Origin: Streptomyces luteolifulvus
GTDB taxonomy: Bacteria; Actinomycetota; Actinomycetes; Streptomycetales; Streptomycetaceae
Direction: 5' to 3'
NCBI RefSeq assembly: GCF_008806595.1
Contig: NZ_VZRB01000041.1
Span: 1-64,000, forward strand
DNA: 64,000 bases
Shown: piece by piece, positions 37,303-46,167 of the stretch
How positions within the stretch are numbered: the first letter of the stretch is position 1
How the letters are laid out: every line of letters starts with the position of its first letter
Position numbers and translations under genes: made by a program
The notes under the pieces: model-generated
What the model saw: only the letters and a program-made list of their open reading frames with translations
Databases searched by the model: none
What the model was told of the DNA's origin: nothing

Positions 37303-37984
37303 ACAGTGCCTTGAGGTAGGCGGGGACCTCTGTGCCGGCGGCCAGGTCGGCGTCGGCGAGCGGGGTCTCGTAGCCCTTGCGCAGCGGGACGACGCCGGCC
37401 CAGTGAGGGAGGGTGAGGTCCTCCGGCTCATCGTTGACGCCGCCGGTGCGGAGCTTGGCGGAGACCTCGTCGAGGTCGAGGCGGATCACCGCGGTGGCCG
37501 CGAGCTCCTTCTTGTTGGCCGGCCGGGAGTCGCGGGACCGGCCCGGTACGACGTGGTCGACCAGGGCGTCCAGGGCCACCCCCTTCTCCTCGGGGTCCGT
37601 GACGTCGTGGGCGATGCCGTGCACGACCACGGACCGGTAGTTGATCGAGTGGTGGAAGGCCGAGCGGGCCAGGATCAGCGCGTCGACATGCGTGACCGTC
37701 AGGCACACGGGCAGCCCGGGGCCGGCCTGTCCGGTCATCCGCAGCGGGCGCGAGCCCGTCGAGCCGTGCACATAGAGCCGGTTGCCGACCCGGCCGAAGA
37801 GGGTGGGCAGCACCACCGGGGTGCCGTCGCGGACGAAGCCCAGGTGGCAGACGTACGCCTCGTCGAGTATCGCGTGCACCAGGTCCTTGTCGTACGACGC
37901 CCTGTCCGCGGAGCGTGTGGGGACGGTGCGGTCGGTCGGCGTGTAGGCGGCTTGCTGCGACGTCGGCGGCTGGGTCCCCTGCAT
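37301..37984 (-). CDS. Pyridoxamine 5'-phosphate oxidase family protein
   Basis: A 227-residue split-barrel flavin protein (FMN-binding, PNPOx-like), with the family pattern YVCHLGFVRDGTPVVLPTLF and SRPLRM. True pyridoxine-phosphate oxidase activity is not assured. ATG 37984 has GGAGAG 4 nt upstream, while ATG 37996 would include that site inside the gene. It is divergent from a MocR-type regulator; MocR proteins often control an adjacent gene of this kind. Confidence 0.8.
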   Translation of the reverse strand: MQGTQPPTSQQAAYTPTDRTVPTRSADRASYDKDLVHAILDEAYVCHLGFVRDGTPVVLPTLFGRVGNRLYVHGSTGSRPLRMTGQAGPGLPVCLTVTHVDALILARSAFHHSINYRSVVVHGIAHDVTDPEEKGVALDALVDHVVPGRSRDSRPANKKELAATAVIRLDLDEVSAKLRTGGVNDEPEDLTLPHWAGVVPLRKGYETPLADADLAAGTEVPAYLKAL

Positions 37985-38026
37985 TGCGCTCTCCATTGCA
38001 CTAGTTCATAATCTTTTTTGTGCTAG
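37984..38026. promoter_or_regulatory. mocR promoter and direct-repeat operator
   Basis: TTGCGC (37984-37989), 17 bp and CATAAT (38007-38012) form a promoter that would start transcription at the GTG of mocR, so the mRNA is leaderless. TTGCACTAG (37996-38004) and TTGTGCTAG (38018-38026) form direct repeats 22 bp apart, as expected for MocR dimers. Confidence 0.6.
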
Positions 38027-39351
38027 GAGGATATCGGATCGAAGGGCGACGCGCAGCTGAGATCGCCGCGAGCGTCGAGCGTGCGGTGGGGGCCGGTGAG
38101 CTGGAGCCCGGTCAACTACTGCCGCCCATGCGGGAGTTGGCGACCGATCTGGGTGTGAATCCCAATACCGTCGCTGCCGCGTACCGCACCTTGCGCGAGC
38201 GCGGGGTGATCGAGACCGCCGGGCGCCGGGGCAGCAGGGTGCGGCCCAAGCCGGCCACCACGGGGCGCGACCACATCCGGGTGGACGTGCCCGAGGGCGT
38301 GCGTGACGTGTCCGACGGCAATCCCGATCCGGCGCTGCTGCCGTCGCTGGTGGGGGCGTTCGCGGCCGCCGCCGAGCAGGGCGACCGGGAGCCCGTGCTG
38401 TACGGGGACGCCCCGGTGGAACCGGAGCTGGCGCGCCGTGCGCGAGGGGGGATGGACGCCGACGGGGTGCCGGACGGGCCGCTGGCCGTCGCCTCGGGCT
38501 CGCTCGACGCGATCGAGCGCGTGCTCACGGCTCACCTCAAGCCGGGGGACACCGTCGCCGTCGAGGATCCGGGGTGGGGCAGCCTGCTCGATCTCGTCCC
38601 GGCGCTCGGGCTGCGCACGGCACCCGTGGGTGTCGACGACGAGGGGCCGCTTCCCGACGACGTCCGCCGGGCCCTCGATGCGGGGGCCCGGGCCCTGATC
38701 GTCACCGACCGTGCGCAGAACCCGACGGGCGCCGCGGTGAGCGCCACGCGTGCGCGTGCGCTGCGCTCCGTCGTCGGGGCTCGCCCCGAAACCCTGCTGA
38801 TCGAGGACGACCACGGCCATGGAATCGTCGATCAGCCCGTGCATCCGCTGGCCGGCGGCACCCGCAGCTGGGCGTTCGTGCGCTCGGTCGCCAAGGCCTA
38901 CGGGCCCGACCTGCGGCTCGCCGTGCTCACCGGTGACGCCGTCACCCTCGACCGTGTCCGCGGACGGCAGCGGCTCGGGCCGGGCTGGGTGAGCCGGCTG
39001 GTGCAGCGGGCCGTGGTGCGGCTGTGGGCCGACGGCGCCCTGGACACACCGGCGGTGGCGGACGCGTACCGCAGGCGCCGGGACCTGCTGATCGGGGCGC
39101 TCGCGGAACGCGGCGTCGAGGCGCACGGGCGCAGCGGCCTGAACGTCTGGATTCCCGTGCCGGACGAGACCGGAGCGGTAGCCCGCCTCCTGCACGCCGG
39201 CTGGGCCGTCGCGCCCGGCGCCCGCTTCCGGATGAGTGCCCCGCCCGGAATCAGGATCACCGTCTCCACCCTGACCCCCGAAGAGGTCGCCCCGCTGTCC
39301 GACGCGATCACCTCGGCGGTGGGCCCGTCGCCGGTCCGGAGCTACGTCTGA
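38020..39351 (+). CDS. MocR-type GntR regulator with aminotransferase domain
   Basis: A 443-residue fusion of a GntR winged helix (residues about 5-75, LPPMRELATDLGVNPNTVAA) and a fold-type I aminotransferase domain. The PLP lysine is probably K292 (SVAKAYGPDLR). It is expected to be a PLP-sensing regulator of the divergent PNPOx-like gene. GTG 38020 sits 8 bp after a -10 box with no leader. AGGAGG occurs only inside the first codons. Confidence 0.85.
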   Translation: MLGGYRIEGRRAAEIAASVERAVGAGELEPGQLLPPMRELATDLGVNPNTVAAAYRTLRERGVIETAGRRGSRVRPKPATTGRDHIRVDVPEGVRDVSDGNPDPALLPSLVGAFAAAAEQGDREPVLYGDAPVEPELARRARGGMDADGVPDGPLAVASGSLDAIERVLTAHLKPGDTVAVEDPGWGSLLDLVPALGLRTAPVGVDDEGPLPDDVRRALDAGARALIVTDRAQNPTGAAVSATRARALRSVVGARPETLLIEDDHGHGIVDQPVHPLAGGTRSWAFVRSVAKAYGPDLRLAVLTGDAVTLDRVRGRQRLGPGWVSRLVQRAVVRLWADGALDTPAVADAYRRRRDLLIGALAERGVEAHGRSGLNVWIPVPDETGAVARLLHAGWAVAPGARFRMSAPPGIRITVSTLTPEEVAPLSDAITSAVGPSPVRSYV

Positions 39352-39418
39352 CGGGGCGCTTCGGCCGGGCGGTACCCACGACCCTGCCCGCTCCCGCCCA
39401 ACTCCGGCCCCTCCGGCG

Positions 39419-40363
39419 CTACGGCGTGGCCCACCGCTTCGGGCGGGCCTGTGTCAGGGCCGCCCCCGCCAGGATGATGGCCGCGCCGACCGGGGTCGAC
39501 CACGTCAGTGGTTCGCCGAGGATCGCGACGCCCGCTGCGGTGGCGATGACCGGGATGAAGTACGTGACCATCTGTGCCGTCGTCGGGCCTACCTCGGCGA
39601 CGATGCCGTACTGAAGGAGCATGGCAAGGCCCGTGCCCAGCGCGCCCAGTGCCACGACCGCGAGCAGTGGCAGGACCGGGAAGCGGGCAGGCAGGTCGGT
39701 GAACAGCGGGGTGATGACGGCCAGTTGCAGCGTGGCGAGCAGCAGCTGTGCGCCGGTCAGGGACAGATGCGAGTGACCCGTGCCGGCCAGGGTGCGGCGG
39801 ACGTAGATCCAGCCGATCGGATAGCTGAGCGACGCGAGCAGCGCCATCGCCGTGCCCGTGGCGTCCAGGCCGGCGAAGCCCTCCCAGGCGCCGAGGACGG
39901 TCAGGACACCGAGGAAGCCGATGCCGAGCCCGGCGACCCGCAGCCGCGTCGGCCGGTCCTCGGAGAGGGCGACCAGCGACAGGGCCATGCCCCACAGCGG
40001 CGAGGTCGCGTTGCAGATGCCCGCGAGCGTCGAGGGGATCGTCAGCTCCGAGTACGCGAACAGCGAGAAGGGCAGGGCGTTGAGCAGGAACGCGGCGACC
40101 GCCAGATGACCCCAGACGCGCGCGCCGCGCGGCAGCCGCTCACGCTTCACCGCCATCGCGGCCCCGAGCACCGCCGTACCGAACACCAGTCGCCCGAGGG
40201 TGACCTGGAAGGGGGCGTAGCCGTCGGTGCCCACCTTGATGAGCAGAAAGCTGAAGCCCCAGATCAGCGAGAGGGCGGCGAAGCGCAGACGCCAGTCGAG
40301 GGCGGGGCGGGGCCGGGAGTCGGGGAGGACCGGGGTGCGGGTGGGGGCCGTGGCGGAGCTCAT
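39419..40363 (-). CDS. EamA/DMT-family exporter (copy 2)
   Basis: A 314-residue ten-helix transporter with two EamA repeats (LIWGFSFLLIKVG ... and a second repeat ending LGEPLTWSTPVGAAIILAGA). It is divergent from a LysR gene and shares its operator region, so it is probably the LysR target and exports the inducer. ATG 40363 is used; the open frame upstream is not coding. Confidence 0.84.
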   Translation of the reverse strand: MSSATAPTRTPVLPDSRPRPALDWRLRFAALSLIWGFSFLLIKVGTDGYAPFQVTLGRLVFGTAVLGAAMAVKRERLPRGARVWGHLAVAAFLLNALPFSLFAYSELTIPSTLAGICNATSPLWGMALSLVALSEDRPTRLRVAGLGIGFLGVLTVLGAWEGFAGLDATGTAMALLASLSYPIGWIYVRRTLAGTGHSHLSLTGAQLLLATLQLAVITPLFTDLPARFPVLPLLAVVALGALGTGLAMLLQYGIVAEVGPTTAQMVTYFIPVIATAAGVAILGEPLTWSTPVGAAIILAGAALTQARPKRWATP

Positions 40364-40388
40364 GCGGACCACGATGCGGGAGAAACAC

Positions 40389-40430
40389 CTCGTAGCACAA
40401 TCGAGATTTCGCCCCACATATCTCGTAGCA
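40389..40430. promoter_or_regulatory. LysR-EamA divergent operator
   Basis: The 9-mer CTCGTAGCA occurs at 40389-40397 and 40422-40430, and a CGAGAT/ATCTCG inverted repeat (40402-40407 and 40420-40425) lies between. TAGCAT (40426-40431) can serve as the -10 box of the LysR gene. Confidence 0.6.
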
Positions 40431-40438
40431 TTGCTTAC

Positions 40439-41341
40439 ATGTTGAACCTGGAGCGCCTGCGCACCCTCGACGCCCTGGCCCGGCACGGCTCGGTCAGTGG
40501 TGCGGCCGAGGGACTGCACATCACGACGTCCGCCGTCTCGCAGCAGATGTCCAAGCTGGAGCGCGAGGTGGGGCAGCAGCTGCTCGCCAAGAACGGACGG
40601 GGCGTACGGCTCACCGACGCGGGCCGGCTGCTCGCCGAGCACGCGGCGCGCATCCTCTCGCAGGTAGAGCTCGCCCAGTCGGATCTGGAGGCACAGCGCG
40701 GACAGGTCGTCGGCGAGCTGAGACTGTCGGCGTTCCCGACCGCCGCCCGCGGACTGTTCCCCACCGCGCTCGCCGCCCTGCGCGCCGAGCACCCCGCGCT
40801 GCGGCTGCGCTCGAGCGAGCTGGAGCCGGAGTCCGGGATCAGGGGAGTGGTCCGCGGAGACCTCGACCTGGCCGTGGTGCTCGACTGGTACAACAAGCCG
40901 ATGCCCCTGCCCGACGGCCTGGTCAAGGCGCCGATCCTGGACGACCCCGCGGATGTGGCGATGCCGGCCGCCCATCGGCTCGCCGGCCGGGACGAGGTGG
41001 ATCTCGCCGAGTTCGCCGAGGACGAGTGGATCACCTGGGGAGAGGGCGAGTTCTGCCATGAGTGGCTGATGTTCACGCTGCGCTCCCGGGGCATCGAGCC
41101 GATCGTCGGCCATCGCGCCGCCGAGACGCACACCCAGCTCGGACTGGTCGCCGCGGGACTCGGCGTGTGCATCGTGCCGCTGCTGGGCCGCCATCCGATG
41201 CCCGCCGGCGTCGTCACCGTCCCGCTGACACAGCGGGTGCGCAGGCATGTCTACGTCATCTGGCGTGCGGACGCCGACCGCCGCCCGTCGATCCGGGCGG
41301 CGGTCCGGTCCCTGCAGGCCGCGGCGGAGAAACTCGGCTGA
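40439..41341 (+). CDS. LysR-family transcriptional regulator
   Basis: A 300-residue LysR protein with an N-terminal winged helix (LRTLDALARHGSVSGAAEGL ... SAVSQQMSKLE) and a periplasmic-binding-type effector domain. It likely controls the divergent EamA exporter. ATG 40439 lies 8 nt after the -10-like TAGCAT with no ribosome-binding site, so translation is probably leaderless. Confidence 0.88.
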   Translation: MLNLERLRTLDALARHGSVSGAAEGLHITTSAVSQQMSKLEREVGQQLLAKNGRGVRLTDAGRLLAEHAARILSQVELAQSDLEAQRGQVVGELRLSAFPTAARGLFPTALAALRAEHPALRLRSSELEPESGIRGVVRGDLDLAVVLDWYNKPMPLPDGLVKAPILDDPADVAMPAAHRLAGRDEVDLAEFAEDEWITWGEGEFCHEWLMFTLRSRGIEPIVGHRAAETHTQLGLVAAGLGVCIVPLLGRHPMPAGVVTVPLTQRVRRHVYVIWRADADRRPSIRAAVRSLQAAAEKLG

Positions 41342-41353
41342 CCCCGGACCGGC

Positions 41354-41821
41354 CTACACCGAACCCAGCTTCCGGAAGTCCCAGGAGACGATCTTCTCGG
41401 GCGTCAGCCGAATCCAGGCGTGCCGGCCGTCGTGCGGCATCTCCTCCAGGCCGAAGTTCTTGCGGGCGAACAGGGTCTCCGGGACGTCGAGTTCCGCGCA
41501 CAGCTCCCCGGTGCGCGGGGCCTCGCCCACGAACTCCACGGTCCCGGACAGCTCGACGCCGCGCAGGTCGTCGTACTCCTCGCCGCTGTCGACCACGATC
41601 GCCACCCGCGGGTCGCGCCGCAGGTCGGCCCAGCGCTTGCTGCGCACCACCGAGTACAGCCACAGCGAGACGCCGTCCCAGGCGAACCAGAGGGCGCTGA
41701 CATGCGGCGCCCCGTCGGTCGACACGGTGGCCACCCGGCAGGTGCGCTGGCTGGTCAGGAACTCGTCCAGCTCGCCCGGCGTCATCATGATCTTTCGGCC
41801 CCGGCGCTGAGTGACGGTCAT
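41354..41821 (-). CDS. Split-barrel flavin/F420-binding oxidoreductase family protein
   Basis: A 155-residue protein of the pyridoxamine-phosphate oxidase-like fold, with CRVATVSTDGAPHVSALWFAWDG and LRRDPRVAIVVD. Many actinobacterial members bind F420 or heme degradation products; the cofactor here is unknown. GAGGGGG precedes ATG 41821. It runs convergent to LysR and divergent from the isochorismatase-like gene. Confidence 0.8.
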   Translation of the reverse strand: MTVTQRRGRKIMMTPGELDEFLTSQRTCRVATVSTDGAPHVSALWFAWDGVSLWLYSVVRSKRWADLRRDPRVAIVVDSGEEYDDLRGVELSGTVEFVGEAPRTGELCAELDVPETLFARKNFGLEEMPHDGRHAWIRLTPEKIVSWDFRKLGSV

Positions 41822-41963
41822 GCGGCCCCCTCTTCTCTTCTCCCACGTCGTGCCAGAGGAGAGATCCTCTGACATCACGTCAGAAAAGGATGAGTCGTCT
41901 TCCGTCCGAGCGCAATGGTGGCTAGTCTCGCCCGCTCCACACCCACGGCGACCAGGGGGGACC

Positions 41964-42614
41964 ATGCCGTCGTACCAGCAGCTCAGCGACCTCCTCGACC
42001 CCGCGACCACGGTCGTGCTCACCGTCGAGTGCCAGCAGGGAGTCGTCGGCTCGGACAGTGCGCTGCCCGAACTCGCCGGACAGGCCCGCGCCTCGGGAGC
42101 CCTCGCCAACGTCGCCCGGCTGGTCGCCGCGGCCCACGAGAGCGGGGTCCAGGTGATCCACGCGATCGCCGAACGCCGCCCGGACGGCCGGGGAGCGAGC
42201 CGCAACGCCCGTCTGTTCCGCGCCGCCGAACGGCTGCCCGTACAGCAGCTGGCCGGTACCACGGCGGTCCGTGTGGCCGCCCCGATCGAGGTGGCCGAGG
42301 AGGACATCGTCGTACGGCGGCTGCACGGTCTGTCGCCCGTCCAGGGCACCGAGGTCGACGCCCTGCTGCGCAATCTGGGCTGCCGCACCCTGGTCGTGAC
42401 GGGCGTCTCGGCCAATGTGGCGATCCCGGCCGCCGTCTTCGACGCCGTGAACCTCGGCTACACCGCCGTGGTGGCGACGGACGCCATCGCGGGGGTGCCC
42501 TCCGACTACACCCCCGCGATGATCCGCCACACGCTCGCCCTGGTGGCGACCCTCGCGACCACCGACGACCTGCTCGGCTGTCTGAAGCAGCCGCGCCGGA
42601 CGGGACGTGCGTGA
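41964..42614 (+). CDS. Cysteine hydrolase (isochorismatase)-like protein, catalytic triad altered
   Basis: A 216-residue isochorismatase-fold protein. The family triad Asp-Lys-Cys appears replaced: E22 in VECQQG, arginine in IVVRRLHG, and A153 in VTGVSANVAIPAA where cysteine is expected. It may be a non-catalytic or redirected member. AGGGGGG precedes ATG 41964. Neighbours give no pathway hint. Confidence 0.78.
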   Translation: MPSYQQLSDLLDPATTVVLTVECQQGVVGSDSALPELAGQARASGALANVARLVAAAHESGVQVIHAIAERRPDGRGASRNARLFRAAERLPVQQLAGTTAVRVAAPIEVAEEDIVVRRLHGLSPVQGTEVDALLRNLGCRTLVVTGVSANVAIPAAVFDAVNLGYTAVVATDAIAGVPSDYTPAMIRHTLALVATLATTDDLLGCLKQPRRTGRA

Positions 42615-42617
42615 CGC

Positions 42618-43031
42618 TCAGGCCAGCGTGATCTCGTCCCCGGACACCGAGACCTTGACCTCGGACAGCGGCTTCGTCGCGGGGTCGTGCTGCACGCTGC
42701 CGTCCTCGATGGAGAACTTGCTGCCGTGGCACGGGCAGATGATGCTGCCCTTGTCGACCTTGGTCACCGGACAGCCGGCGTGCGTGCACTTGAACGAGAA
42801 GGCTTTGAACCGGCCCGCGGCGGGCTGGGTGACCACGACGCCGGCGTCGTTGAAGATCTTGCCGCCGCCCTCGGGGATGTCAGAGGTCTTGGCGAGCGCC
42901 GTGCCGGACGAGGCGTCGGAGTCGTCAGAACCGCACGCCGTCAGCGCGACGGCGATCCCGGCCGCTCCCACCGCCGCCACGACGGTGCGGCGGCTCGGGC
43001 CTGCGGAGGGCTGAACCGATTCGCTGGTCAT
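42618..43031 (-). CDS. Rieske [2Fe-2S] protein, exported
   Basis: A 137-residue Rieske protein with a twin-arginine signal (SRRTVVAAVG) and lipobox-like LTAC, so it is probably a Tat-exported lipoprotein. The cluster ligands are CTHAGC and CPCHGSKF. It is small and stand-alone, not the cytochrome bc1 type. The electron partner is unknown. GGGAAGGA precedes ATG 43031. Confidence 0.87.
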   Translation of the reverse strand: MTSESVQPSAGPSRRTVVAAVGAAGIAVALTACGSDDSDASSGTALAKTSDIPEGGGKIFNDAGVVVTQPAAGRFKAFSFKCTHAGCPVTKVDKGSIICPCHGSKFSIEDGSVQHDPATKPLSEVKVSVSGDEITLA

Positions 43032-43163
43032 GCTGACGTCCTTCCCTGGGACATTCGTGATCCGAAGAGCAGTACGGCTTGCCGGGACGCGCTGTTCAGC
43101 CCGTGCGGAAGATACCGTGCGGCCGTGGCCGGACGACCATGAACGCCCCAGTAACCTGGGTCG

Positions 43164-43919
43164 ATGCTCAAGGAAGTCACCGCGACCCGCTACATCACGC
43201 CCCTTAGGGAGGGCGGCTCGCTGCCCGGGCTCGTCGAGGCCGACGACTTCGCGGCGTACGTCATGAAGTTCACGGGTGCCGGGCAGGGCCGCAAGACGCT
43301 GGTGGCCGAGGTCGTCTGCGGCGAGCTGGCCCGACGTCTGGGCTTCCGGGTGCCCGGCCTGGTGACGATCGGCCTGGACCCGGTGCTGGGCCTCGGCGAA
43401 CCCGACCAGGAGGTGCAGGAGCTGCTCAAGTCCAGCGGCGGCACCAACCTCGGCATGGACTTCCTGTCCGGCGCGCTCGGCTTCGATCCGCTCGCCTTCG
43501 AGGTGAGCCGCAAGGAGGCCGGGCGGATCGTCTGGTTCGACGCGCTGGTCAACAACGTCGACCGCTCCTGGCGCAACCCCAATCTGCTGATGTGGCGGGG
43601 CGAGGTGTGGCTCATCGATCACGGGGCGACCATGATCTGGCACCACAACTGGCCCGGCGTCGAGGCATCCGCGGCCCGCCCGTACGACATCTCCGACCAT
43701 GCACTGCGGCCCTTCGCACCGGATGTCGCGGCGGCGGCCGCCACGCTCGCCCCGCTGGTCACCGAGGAACTCCTCGCCGAGGTCACCGCCCAGATCCCGG
43801 ACGTCTGGCTGACGGACGAGCCCGGATTCGACACACCGGACGACCTCCGGCGGGCCTACGCGCGGCCGCTGCTCGCGCGTGCCGCCGTCATCCACGAACG
43901 TATCGAGGGGGGCAAATGA
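43164..43919 (+). CDS. HipA-like kinase domain protein
   Basis: A 251-residue stand-alone kinase-like domain of the HipA type. The probable catalytic and metal-binding motifs are FDALVNNVDRSWRNPNLL and WLIDHG. Unlike HipA of toxin-antitoxin systems, it has no HipB partner; instead it overlaps a DUF3037 gene by 4 bp (ATGA). This two-gene module is seen in many bacteria and its function is unknown. Confidence 0.78.
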   Translation: MLKEVTATRYITPLREGGSLPGLVEADDFAAYVMKFTGAGQGRKTLVAEVVCGELARRLGFRVPGLVTIGLDPVLGLGEPDQEVQELLKSSGGTNLGMDFLSGALGFDPLAFEVSRKEAGRIVWFDALVNNVDRSWRNPNLLMWRGEVWLIDHGATMIWHHNWPGVEASAARPYDISDHALRPFAPDVAAAAATLAPLVTEELLAEVTAQIPDVWLTDEPGFDTPDDLRRAYARPLLARAAVIHERIEGGK

Positions 43920-44299
43920 GCGAGCGGGACGTCTTCGAGTACGCCGTGCTGCGCGTCGTGCCCCGTGTGGAGCGCGGCGAGTGCATCAACGCGGGGGTGC
44001 TCGTGTACTGCCGGGCGAAGTCCTACGTCGGCGTGCGCACCCATCTCGACGAGAACAGGCTGCTGATGCTCGATCCGGAGGTGGACCTCGACGGCGTACG
44101 GGCCGCACTGCATGCCGTCGAGGGCGTGTGCACCGGCGGTGCCACCGCAGGTCAGGCCGGGCGCGACGACGCCGGGCGGCGCTTTCGCTGGCTGATCGCG
44201 CCCCGCTCGACGATCGTCCAGCCCGGCCCGGTGCACACCGGACTGACGGCCGATCCCGCGGCCGAGGCGGAGCGGCTGCTGGACCTGCTGGTGAGGTAA
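43916..44299 (+). CDS. DUF3037 family protein
   Basis: A 127-residue protein with the DUF3037 pattern YAVLRVVPRVERGECINAGV and LDENRL. Its ATG overlaps the stop of the HipA-like kinase gene, indicating a functional pair. No biochemical role is known. Confidence 0.8.
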   Translation: MSERDVFEYAVLRVVPRVERGECINAGVLVYCRAKSYVGVRTHLDENRLLMLDPEVDLDGVRAALHAVEGVCTGGATAGQAGRDDAGRRFRWLIAPRSTIVQPGPVHTGLTADPAAEAERLLDLLVR

Positions 44300-44370
44300 T
44301 GGATCACACCCTGCTCGTGTGGCGTTGACACCGCGTGCCAGGGCTTCTAGCGTCACGTCTGCTGAAGGTA

Positions 44371-44389
44371 CTAAGCGGTCGCTCACTAG
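44371..44389. promoter_or_regulatory. Imperfect palindrome upstream of fabG
   Basis: The stretch CTAAGCGGTCGCTCACTAG contains AGCG-GT-CGCT, a TetR-like half-symmetric site, 36 bp before the SDR start codon. It is a candidate operator for the two-gene SDR operon. Confidence 0.4.
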
Positions 44390-44424
44390 ATGGGCGTCCT
44401 TCTCGAGGGCGAGGAGAACCAGCA

Positions 44425-45186
44425 ATGTCCACCACTGAGCAGCGGGTCGCCGTGGTCACCGGCGGAGCGCGGGGGATCGGCGCCGCCACCGCCGTACGGC
44501 TGGCCGCCGAGGGCCGGGCGGTCGCCGTGATCGACCTGGACGAGGCCGCGTGCAAGGACACCGTGGAGAAGATCACCGCGGCGGGCGGCACGGCCATCGC
44601 CGTCGGCGCGGACGTTTCGGACGAGGCGCAGGTCGAGGCCGCGATCGCGCGGGTCGCCGAGGAGCTCGGCGCACCGACCATCCTCGTCAACAACGCGGGC
44701 GTGCTGCGCGACAACCTGCTGTTCAAGATGAGCGTCTCCGACTGGGACACGGTCATGAACGTGCATCTGCGCGGCGCCTTCCTGATGGCGAAGGCCGTCC
44801 AGAAGCACATGGTCGACGCGGGCTTCGGCCGTATCGTCAACCTCTCCTCGTCCTCCGCCCTCGGCAACCGGGGCCAGGCCAACTACTCCGCCGCCAAGGC
44901 CGGTCTGCAGGGATTCACCAAGACCCTCGCCAAGGAACTCGGCAAGTTCGGCATCACCGCCAACGCCGTCGCCCCCGGTTTCATCGCCACCGACATGACC
45001 GCCGCCACCGCCGCCCGCGTCGGCATGGGCTTCGAGGAGTTCAAGGCCGCGGCAGCCACCCAGATCCCGGTGGCCCGCGTGGGCGAGCCGGACGACATCG
45101 CCAATGCCATCGCCTTCTTCACGGGCGAGGCGGCCGGCTTCGTCTCCGGCCAGGTGCTGTACGTCGCCGGCGGACCCCTCGACTAG
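44425..45186 (+). CDS. fabG: SDR-family oxidoreductase, FabG-like
   Basis: A 253-residue NADPH-dependent 3-oxoacyl-ACP reductase-like enzyme. Cofactor motif TGGARGIG, NNAG, catalytic Ser and YSAAK are present. It is a second FabG rather than the core fatty-acid-cluster copy, so its substrate may be a special acyl or ketone. GAGGAG precedes ATG 44425; a second SDR gene follows 18 bp later in the same operon. Confidence 0.85.
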   Translation: MSTTEQRVAVVTGGARGIGAATAVRLAAEGRAVAVIDLDEAACKDTVEKITAAGGTAIAVGADVSDEAQVEAAIARVAEELGAPTILVNNAGVLRDNLLFKMSVSDWDTVMNVHLRGAFLMAKAVQKHMVDAGFGRIVNLSSSSALGNRGQANYSAAKAGLQGFTKTLAKELGKFGITANAVAPGFIATDMTAATAARVGMGFEEFKAAAATQIPVARVGEPDDIANAIAFFTGEAAGFVSGQVLYVAGGPLD

Positions 45187-45204
45187 GGCCGGAGGAACAC
45201 GGAC

Positions 45205-45966
45205 ATGACTGCTCTTCCCGAACTCTCCGGCAAGGTCGCCCTCGTCACGGGCGCCAGCCGCGGCATCGGCTACGGAGTCGCCGAGGCGCTGGTCGCCCGC
45301 GGCGACCGGGTCTGCATCACCGGCCGCAACGAGGACGCCCTCAAGGAGGCCGTCGAGGCGCTCGGCGCCGACCGCGTCATCGGCGTGGCCGGCAAGGCCC
45401 ATGACGAGGCCCACCAGGCCGTTGCCGTCGAGCGCACCATGGAGGCCTTCGGCCGCGTCGACTTCCTGGTCAACAACGCCGGTACGAACCCGGTGTTCGG
45501 CCCGATCGCCGACCTCGACCTGAATGTGGCACGGAAGGTCTTCGAGACCAACGTGGTCTCCGCGCTCGGCTTCGCCCAGCGGACCTGGCACGCCTGGCAG
45601 AAGGACAACGGCGGCGCGATCGTCAACATCGCCTCCGTCGCCGGCCTCTCCCCCTCGCCCTTCATCGGCGCGTACGGCATCAGCAAGGCCGCGATGATCA
45701 ACCTGACCGTGCAGCTGGCGCACGAGTTCGCGCCCAAGGTGCGGGTCAACTCCATCGCCCCGGCCGTGGTGAAGACCAAGTTCGCGCAGGCCCTGTACGA
45801 GGGCCGGGAGGCGGAGGCCGCCGCGGCCTACCCGCTGGGCCGGCTCGGGGTGCCCTCCGACATCGGCGGCGCCGCCGCGTTCCTGACGTCGGACCAGTCC
45901 GACTGGATCACGGGCCAGACGCTCGTCGTCGACGGCGGCATCTTCCTGAACGCCGGCGTGGGCTGA
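45205..45966 (+). CDS. SDR-family oxidoreductase
   Basis: A 253-residue short-chain dehydrogenase with TGASRGIG, NNAGTN and YGISK. It differs from the upstream FabG-like protein enough to act on another substrate. GGAGGAACAC precedes ATG 45205. It is the last gene of the pair and is followed by a strong hairpin. Confidence 0.85.
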   Translation: MTALPELSGKVALVTGASRGIGYGVAEALVARGDRVCITGRNEDALKEAVEALGADRVIGVAGKAHDEAHQAVAVERTMEAFGRVDFLVNNAGTNPVFGPIADLDLNVARKVFETNVVSALGFAQRTWHAWQKDNGGAIVNIASVAGLSPSPFIGAYGISKAAMINLTVQLAHEFAPKVRVNSIAPAVVKTKFAQALYEGREAEAAAAYPLGRLGVPSDIGGAAAFLTSDQSDWITGQTLVVDGGIFLNAGVG

Positions 45967-45988
45967 TCCCTGTCGGGTTCGTCACATT

Positions 45989-46025
45989 GACACGGGCGCA
46001 CGTCGACGGAAACGGCGCCCGTGTC
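45989..46025 (+). terminator. Hairpin terminator after the SDR operon
   Basis: Perfect 11-bp arms (45989-45999 and 46015-46025), 15-nt loop, no T run. Confidence 0.7.
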
Positions 46026-46167
46026 GATATAAAGCGGACGACAGGGAAATGACAACGTCGTCAAATAAACATCGATCAAGAAGGTCGTTCCCCAGGAGGT
46101 CCACAGGGCGTGGCGCTGCGGTATCGTCTGCCGACCCTTGTGGTATGGCAGATCGAGGAGCGTGCGC

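Noticed and set aside
43164..44299. Classical HipBA toxin-antitoxin system
   Set aside because: There is no HipB-type HTH partner; the overlapping gene is DUF3037.
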